From positions 1 to 42,166 of the forward strand of contig JAODND010000072.1 in assembly GCA_025465465.1 (NCBI GenBank): a stretch of 42,166 nt of DNA, in the 5' to 3' direction. The stretch comes from Frankiales bacterium (GTDB taxonomy: Bacteria > Actinomycetota > Actinomycetes > Mycobacteriales > SCTD01). The notes under the pieces were generated by a model that worked only from the letters and a program-made list of their open reading frames with translations, was not told the DNA's origin and made no database searches. Positions 37,847 through 42,166 of this stretch are shown in pieces. The stretch's first letter is position 1. Every line of letters begins with the position of its first letter. The position numbers were made by a program, and so were the translations under genes.

Positions 37847-40389
37847 CTGACCCTCCGGGCCTCGAAGCTGAGGTCCGAGGCGAGCCGTGGTGCCGGCATC
37901 GGTCGAGGCTCCCACGTCGCCCAGGTCGCGTCCGCGGCCGGCACCGCGCGCCCCCACAGATAGCCCTGGCCCTGGCGGACACCGAGGACCTCCAGCAGCC
38001 CCAGCTGCTGCGAGGTCTCGACGCCCTCTGCGAGGACGCCGAGCCCGAGGGCGTCGGCCAGCGCGGTGATCGCCCGCACGATCGCCACGGCCGGGCCGTC
38101 TGCGACGTCGAGGTATTGCACGAACGAGCGGTCGATCTTCAGGACGTCGACCGGGAGGCTGAGGAGATAGGCGAGCGAGGAGTAGCCGGTCCCGAAGTCG
38201 TCGACCGCCGTGCGGACCCCGATGTCGCGCAACCGACCCAGGACAGCGCCGCTCGCCTCGACATCCTCCATGACGACGCTCTCGGTGACCTCGAGGCACA
38301 GCTGGCGCGCGTCGAGACCCGACACGGCCAGGGCCTGGCAGACGGTGTCCACGAGCTGTGCAGAGGACAGCTGGCGCGCGGACACGTTGACCGCCAGCGT
38401 GAGCGCCTCCCCCACGGGCCGTGACGCGTTCCAGAGCGCGACCTGCCGGCAGGCCGCGGTGAGCACCGCTTCGCCCAGCGCGACGATCGCGCCGGTCTCC
38501 TCCGCATGGGCGATGAAGGCATCGGGCAGCAGCAGTCCCTTGGAGGGGTGCGCCCAGCGCGCCAGCGCCTCGCAGCCCACCACGCGTCCCGTCCTGAGGT
38601 CGACCACCGGCTGGTACCAGGGCACGATCTCGTCGCCCTGCAGGGCGCGCCGCAGCTCGTTTTGCACCTCGAGCCGCTCCGACGCCCGCAGTCGCATGCC
38701 CTCGTCGAAGATCTCGCAGCGCGCCCGCCCGTTGTCCTTGGCCCTGTACATCGCGGTGTCGGCGTCCCGCAGCAGCGACTCCGAGTCGGTGTGCTCGTCG
38801 GCCCGGGCGAGTGCCAGTCCCATGCTCGCGCTCACGACGACCTCCCGACCCTCGAGGACAAAAGGCAGCTCCAGCTGCTGGGAGATCCGGCCGACGACGT
38901 CGAGGACCTGCTGCTCGGTCTCGAGGTGCTCGCAGACGAGCACGAACTCGTCACCGCCGAATCGTGCCAACGTGTCCGTCGGGCGGATCGCCTCGGAGAG
39001 CCGCTGGGCGACGGCGACGAGGAGCTCGTCGCCCGCGGCGTGACTGAGGCTGTCGTTGACCCACTTGAAGCGGTCAAGGTCCATGTAGACCACCGCCACC
39101 GCGGTGTGTCGCATGTCCGACAGCGCACGGTCCAGCCGGTCGAGCAGGAGTGCGCGGTTGGGCAGCTGGGTGAGCGCGTCGTGCAGTGCCTGGTGGGCAA
39201 GGGCGTCCTCGGCCGCCTTCTGCTCGGTCACGTCCTGCACCGTGCCGACGACCCGCAGCGGCTGGCCGGGGACCTCTGAGACGCTCGCGCGGCACTGCAC
39301 CCACCGGCGTTCGCCGTCCGGACGGACGAGCCGGTGCCCGACGGAGGCCGGCGGACGGCCGGGCAGCCAGGTGCCGAACAGGTCATCGAGCTCAGCCTGC
39401 TCACCCGCCGGGGTCAGTGCCCGATAGGCGACAAACGCGTCGGCGTCACGCGACACCTCCCTCGGGTCGAGACCGGTGATCGCATACATCTCCTTGGACC
39501 ACAGCACTTCGCCGGTGCCGAGGTTCCACTCCCAGCTCCCGAGGTGCGCCAGCCGCTGGGCGTCGACGAGCTGCGACTCCCGCTCGGCCAGCGCTTCCTG
39601 AGCCTCGCGGCGGGCACTGACATCGGTCATGTTCACGACCAGGCCCTGCGTCGGTCCCAGCTCGCGGGCCCGCACCTCGAGGACGTGCTGGCTGCCGGAG
39701 CGGGCGCGGAACACCTGCTCGCCGGCATCGGCCCGCTGCGCGGTGCGCAGCACGATCTCGAGCGGACAGAAGTCCTTCGTACAGACGTGGAAGTCGTGCA
39801 GCAGCTCGCCGGCGAGCGCCGCGGCCTCCACACCGAGCAGGTTCGCCCCTGCCGGGTTCACGAAGGTGATCGCGCCGCGCTCGTCCAGCATGCAGATCCC
39901 CTCGGCCGACGCCTCCAGCACAAGCCGCAGGTGTGCCGTCAGCAGCGACTGCTCCTGTTCGAGGGCCTGCCTACGGGTCCGCTCGAGCGCGAACACGACG
40001 GACCGTCCGACCGCGTCCGGTCCGTGCTGGCCCTTCACCAGGTAGTCCTGCGCGCCGAGTCGCAGCGCCGCCCGGCCGAGTGCGTCGTTGTCCGTGCCCG
40101 TCAGCACCACGATCGGCACAGCAGGAGCGGCAGCCCGGAGCAGCGTCAGCCCCTCCAGGCCGGAGGCGTCGGGCAGCGACAGGTCCAGCACGACGCAGGT
40201 GACGTCGCCGGCGGTGATCCGCGAGCGCGCAGCCACCGCCGTACCCAGCCGCTCGACCGCCCAGCGCGGCCCGAGCTGCTCGCGCAGCCGACGGCTCACC
40301 AGGAAGGCGTGATCTGGGTCGTCCTCGACCAGCACCAGCACGCCGGCACCGTCGGAAGTCGCCTCGACCGGAACAGACGTCACCAACAC
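37843..40389 (-). CDS. Receiver-PAS-PAS-GGDEF-EAL protein
   Basis: The 848-residue protein has a receiver domain at 15-135 ('VLVLVEDDPDHAFLVSRRLRE', aspartate in 'CVVLDLSLPDASG', 'GAQDYLVKG'), two PAS modules at about 155-265 and 285-395, a GGDEF domain (FGGDEF near 477) and an EAL domain ('CEALARW' near 604, 'DDFGTGYSS', 'LKIDRSF', 'AEGVE'). Both sites look complete. The first PAS has a 'CTKDFCPLE' cysteine pair. It starts at GTG 40389 and is the first gene of a three-gene coupled operon with the membrane kinase and the Rcp1-like receiver, which could control its output by phosphorylation. Confidence 0.92.
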   Translation of the reverse strand: MLVTSVPVEATSDGAGVLVLVEDDPDHAFLVSRRLREQLGPRWAVERLGTAVAARSRITAGDVTCVVLDLSLPDASGLEGLTLLRAAAPAVPIVVLTGTDNDALGRAALRLGAQDYLVKGQHGPDAVGRSVVFALERTRRQALEQEQSLLTAHLRLVLEASAEGICMLDERGAITFVNPAGANLLGVEAAALAGELLHDFHVCTKDFCPLEIVLRTAQRADAGEQVFRARSGSQHVLEVRARELGPTQGLVVNMTDVSARREAQEALAERESQLVDAQRLAHLGSWEWNLGTGEVLWSKEMYAITGLDPREVSRDADAFVAYRALTPAGEQAELDDLFGTWLPGRPPASVGHRLVRPDGERRWVQCRASVSEVPGQPLRVVGTVQDVTEQKAAEDALAHQALHDALTQLPNRALLLDRLDRALSDMRHTAVAVVYMDLDRFKWVNDSLSHAAGDELLVAVAQRLSEAIRPTDTLARFGGDEFVLVCEHLETEQQVLDVVGRISQQLELPFVLEGREVVVSASMGLALARADEHTDSESLLRDADTAMYRAKDNGRARCEIFDEGMRLRASERLEVQNELRRALQGDEIVPWYQPVVDLRTGRVVGCEALARWAHPSKGLLLPDAFIAHAEETGAIVALGEAVLTAACRQVALWNASRPVGEALTLAVNVSARQLSSAQLVDTVCQALAVSGLDARQLCLEVTESVVMEDVEASGAVLGRLRDIGVRTAVDDFGTGYSSLAYLLSLPVDVLKIDRSFVQYLDVADGPAVAIVRAITALADALGLGVLAEGVETSQQLGLLEVLGVRQGQGYLWGRAVPAADATWATWEPRPMPAPRLASDLSFEARRVR

Positions 40390-40448
40390 CCCAACAATCG
40401 GAACAACTCGTCACCCATGGTGGGCAGAAAGTCACGGGCGACTACATA

Positions 40449-40471
40449 GCCCGATGTGACCACAATCGGGC
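40449..40471 (-). terminator. Hairpin downstream of the ABC transporter operon
   Basis: GCCCGAT, a 9-base loop (GTGACCACA) and ATCGGGC form a perfect 7-bp stem 23 bases after the permease stop on the minus strand. The bases after it on that strand are moderately T-rich (TATGTAGT). It also lies just upstream of the c-di-GMP operon, so a regulatory site is an alternative. Confidence 0.45.
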
Positions 40472-40493
40472 ACTGGGGTCAGGCCCGGATCAC

Positions 40494-41270
40494 CTACACG
40501 TCGCGGCGCTTCAGGACGACGCCGGCGAGGATCAGTGCAGCGGCGACCCAGAGGCACAGGACTCCACCGCCCGCCCAGAAGTGCAGCGACCCGGGGTCCT
40601 GCGGGGTCGGGATGTAGAGGGCGCCACCAGCCTGGCTCGGCAGATACGGCACGGTGTGCCGCCGCCAATCGGTCGGCAGTGCCTGGCCGATGCCCGGCAG
40701 GATGAGCAGCAGGCCGACCAAGGTGGCGATGCCGCCGGCGGTGCTGCGGATGATGAAGCCGAGCGCGAGCGCCAGCAGACCAACGAGGTCCAGGTAGGCG
40801 GCCGCGCCGAGGACGGCGCGGAGCGCATGGGGCGCGGACAGGGTGGTCCCGTGCGAGCCGAGTCCGTGCTCACCCCACTCGAACGCGGCCAGCACCGCGA
40901 GGAAGAGCACCGGATAGAGCAGTACGGCGTAGAGCACCGCCTTCGCCGTCAGCACCGGCAGCCGGCGGGGCACCGCGGCAAAGGTCGCCCGGACCATGCC
41001 GGTGGCGTACTCCCCGCTGATCAGCAGGACGCCCAGCACTCCCACGATGAGCTGAGCCAGGTTGACGCCGACGAGGGTGCGGCCGATCGGCTCGAACTGG
41101 GCGCGGTCCTCGGGAGGCAGGCTCGACCAGTGGGCGTTGGTCGCATAGCCGACGACGGTGCCGATGACGATGACGGCGAGGACGGCGCCGGCCAGGGTGA
41201 ACCAGGTCGACCGGAGCGACCGCATCTTGATCCACTCCGAGTGCAGGACGCGGGGCCAGGTGACGTTCAC
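40494..41270 (-). CDS. ABC-2 type transporter permease
   Basis: The 258-residue protein has six helices in the ABC-2 permease pattern and starts with 'VLHSEWIKMRSLRSTWFTL', the typical coupling segment of actinobacterial bacitracin-resistance-type permeases. It also has 'LLISGEYATGMVRATFAAVPRR', which is the family hallmark, and ends 'GVVLKRRDV'. With the ATPase it likely exports a lipid-like or peptide substrate or gives drug resistance; the substrate cannot be assigned. The GTG start overlaps the ATPase stop (GTGA at 41267-41270). Confidence 0.9.
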   Translation of the reverse strand: MNVTWPRVLHSEWIKMRSLRSTWFTLAGAVLAVIVIGTVVGYATNAHWSSLPPEDRAQFEPIGRTLVGVNLAQLIVGVLGVLLISGEYATGMVRATFAAVPRRLPVLTAKAVLYAVLLYPVLFLAVLAAFEWGEHGLGSHGTTLSAPHALRAVLGAAAYLDLVGLLALALGFIIRSTAGGIATLVGLLLILPGIGQALPTDWRRHTVPYLPSQAGGALYIPTPQDPGSLHFWAGGGVLCLWVAAALILAGVVLKRRDV

Positions 41271-42166
41271 GAGTGGTATTCCACTTCGTCGGCGGTGAGC
41301 TCCATGAAGACTTCCTCCAGCGACGCGGTCAGTGGCGTGAGTTCGTGCAGCACCATCGCCCCGTCGCGCGCGACTTCGCCGATCCTGGCCGCGGGCAGAC
41401 CAGTGACCTCGAGCTCGCCCGGCGCCACCGAGGTCACGACGACGTCTGGACCGGCGAGCAAGCCCTTGAGCTGCTCCGCATCCGGGCTCCGGACGAGAAC
41501 GCGGTTGGTAGTCGCACCCGCGAGGAACTCGGTCATCGGCTGGTCGGCCATCAGCCGGCCACGGCCCACGACGATGACATGCTCTGCTGTCTGGGCCATC
41601 TCGCTCATCAGGTGGCTCGAGACGAACACGGTGCGACCCTCCGCCGCGCGGTCCCTGAGGAGGTCGCGGATCCACCGGATGCCCTCGGGATCAAGCCCGT
41701 TGACGGGCTCGTCCAGCACCAGCACCCGCGGGTCGCCAAGCAGCGCGGACGCGAGGCCGAGCCGCTGCCCCATGCCGAGCGAGAACGCGCCGACCCGCTT
41801 GCGGGCGACGTCGGTGAGCCCGACGACCTCGAGCACCTGGTCCACCCGGGCCTTGCCGATCCCCTGCGTCGCCGCCAGCGCGAGCAGGTGGTTGTAGGCG
41901 CTTCGTGACGTGTGCACCGCCTTGGCCTCGAGCAGGGCGCCGACCTGGTGCAACGGGTCGTGGTGCTCGGCATACCGCTTGCCGTTCACCGTCACCGAGC
42001 CCGACGTCGGATCGTCGAGGCCGAGGATCATGCGCATCGTCGTGGACTTGCCGGCCCCGTTCGGGCCGAGGAAGCCGGTGACCCGGCCGGGCTCGACCGT
42101 GAAGCTGATGCCGTCGACCGCGGCCTTGCCGTCGTAGGTCTTGGTGAGCCCCTGCGCGACGATCAC
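41267..42166 (-). CDS. ABC transporter ATP-binding protein (BcrA-type), start at window edge
   Basis: The 299-residue reading frame has Walker A 'GPNGAGKST' near 35, the Q-loop, signature 'FSLGMGQRLGLA', Walker B 'VLVLDEPVNGLDPEG', the H-loop 'VSSHLMSEM', and a C-terminal domain as in drug-efflux ATPases. 'LSGGQ' is replaced by 'LGMGQ', common in this subfamily. A GTG is the last codon at the edge; 'VIVAQGLTKTYDGKAAVDGI' looks like a true N-terminus, so the gene may be complete, but an upstream start outside the window cannot be excluded. It powers the coupled permease. Confidence 0.92.
   Translation of the reverse strand: MIVAQGLTKTYDGKAAVDGISFTVEPGRVTGFLGPNGAGKSTTMRMILGLDDPTSGSVTVNGKRYAEHHDPLHQVGALLEAKAVHTSRSAYNHLLALAATQGIGKARVDQVLEVVGLTDVARKRVGAFSLGMGQRLGLASALLGDPRVLVLDEPVNGLDPEGIRWIRDLLRDRAAEGRTVFVSSHLMSEMAQTAEHVIVVGRGRLMADQPMTEFLAGATTNRVLVRSPDAEQLKGLLAGPDVVVTSVAPGELEVTGLPAARIGEVARDGAMVLHELTPLTASLEEVFMELTADEVEYHS

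Noticed and set aside
36359..37963. Plus-strand frame of 534 residues opposite the membrane histidine kinase
   Set aside because: It is an antisense shadow: low-complexity Glu/Gly/Gln/Arg-rich, no domain, while the opposite strand encodes a full kinase.
1..42166. CRISPR arrays, rRNA or tRNA genes
   Set aside because: No regularly spaced direct repeats, no rRNA core sequences and no convincing tRNA cloverleaf with TTCGA-type arm were noticed on either strand while reading; a dedicated scan was not possible.

Overview
This window comes from a high-GC Gram-positive bacterium, almost certainly an Actinomycetota. The evidence is the strong G/C bias at third codon positions, frequent GTG starts, ATGA/GTGA stop-start overlaps, and actinobacterial families: a SigE-family sigma factor, an Acg-type nitroreductase, a group II truncated haemoglobin of the actinobacterial type and a caa3-CtaG-like protein. 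I see no rRNA, tRNA, CRISPR array or intact transposon. The genus cannot be named from the sequence alone.

Region 1 (1-5.1 kb) is loosely packed accessory DNA: the tail of a ribbon-helix-helix protein, a KTSC-domain protein, small membrane proteins, an MFS exporter and a cell-envelope protein. Its right end is decayed, with a fragment of an IS3-type transposase at 4097-4216 and a truncated, frameshifted GNAT acetyltransferase next to an intact SnoaL-like gene.

Region 2 (5.2-19.9 kb) looks like a hypoxia/dormancy island. It holds a three-gene operon built around a four-helix cytochrome b6-like protein, then carbamate kinase, phosphoketolase, an SRPBCC protein, an Acg-type nitroreductase, a tandem universal stress protein translationally coupled to a GNAT/NDP-forming acyl-CoA synthetase fusion, a membrane protein, and an MgtA-type P-ATPase. 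Several of these families belong to the mycobacterial DosR regulon. Sequences resembling the DosR box (GGGAC-N4-GTCCC) lie before several of the transcription units, with one perfect copy at 10967-10980. The inferred role is energy and redox maintenance under low oxygen: substrate-level ATP from acetyl-phosphate, carbamoyl-phosphate and acyl-CoA, plus an alternative quinol/cytochrome route. No DosR/DosS gene is in the window.

Region 3 (20-22.6 kb) holds a SigE-family sigma factor overlapping a membrane-anchored partner gene, a truncated haemoglobin and a dihydrofolate-reductase-like protein.

Region 4 (22.6-30.6 kb) is regulatory. An XRE-MEDS regulator is divergent from a PAS-GGDEF-EAL protein that ends in a recombinase-like helix-turn-helix; a perfect 16-bp palindrome overlaps the promoter between them. 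A KdpE/short-KdpD pair then faces a KimA-like potassium importer, with an 11-bp-spaced direct repeat before kimA.

Region 5 (30.6-42.2 kb) has a cupredoxin lipoprotein, a COG4705 membrane protein, an Smr-domain protein, a CtaG-like protein, a HAMP-GGDEF-EAL protein, and a three-gene coupled operon (receiver-PAS-GGDEF-EAL, membrane histidine kinase, Rcp1-like receiver). An ABC-2 transporter pair ends the window. Three GGDEF-EAL proteins within 17 kb make this a c-di-GMP signalling hotspot.
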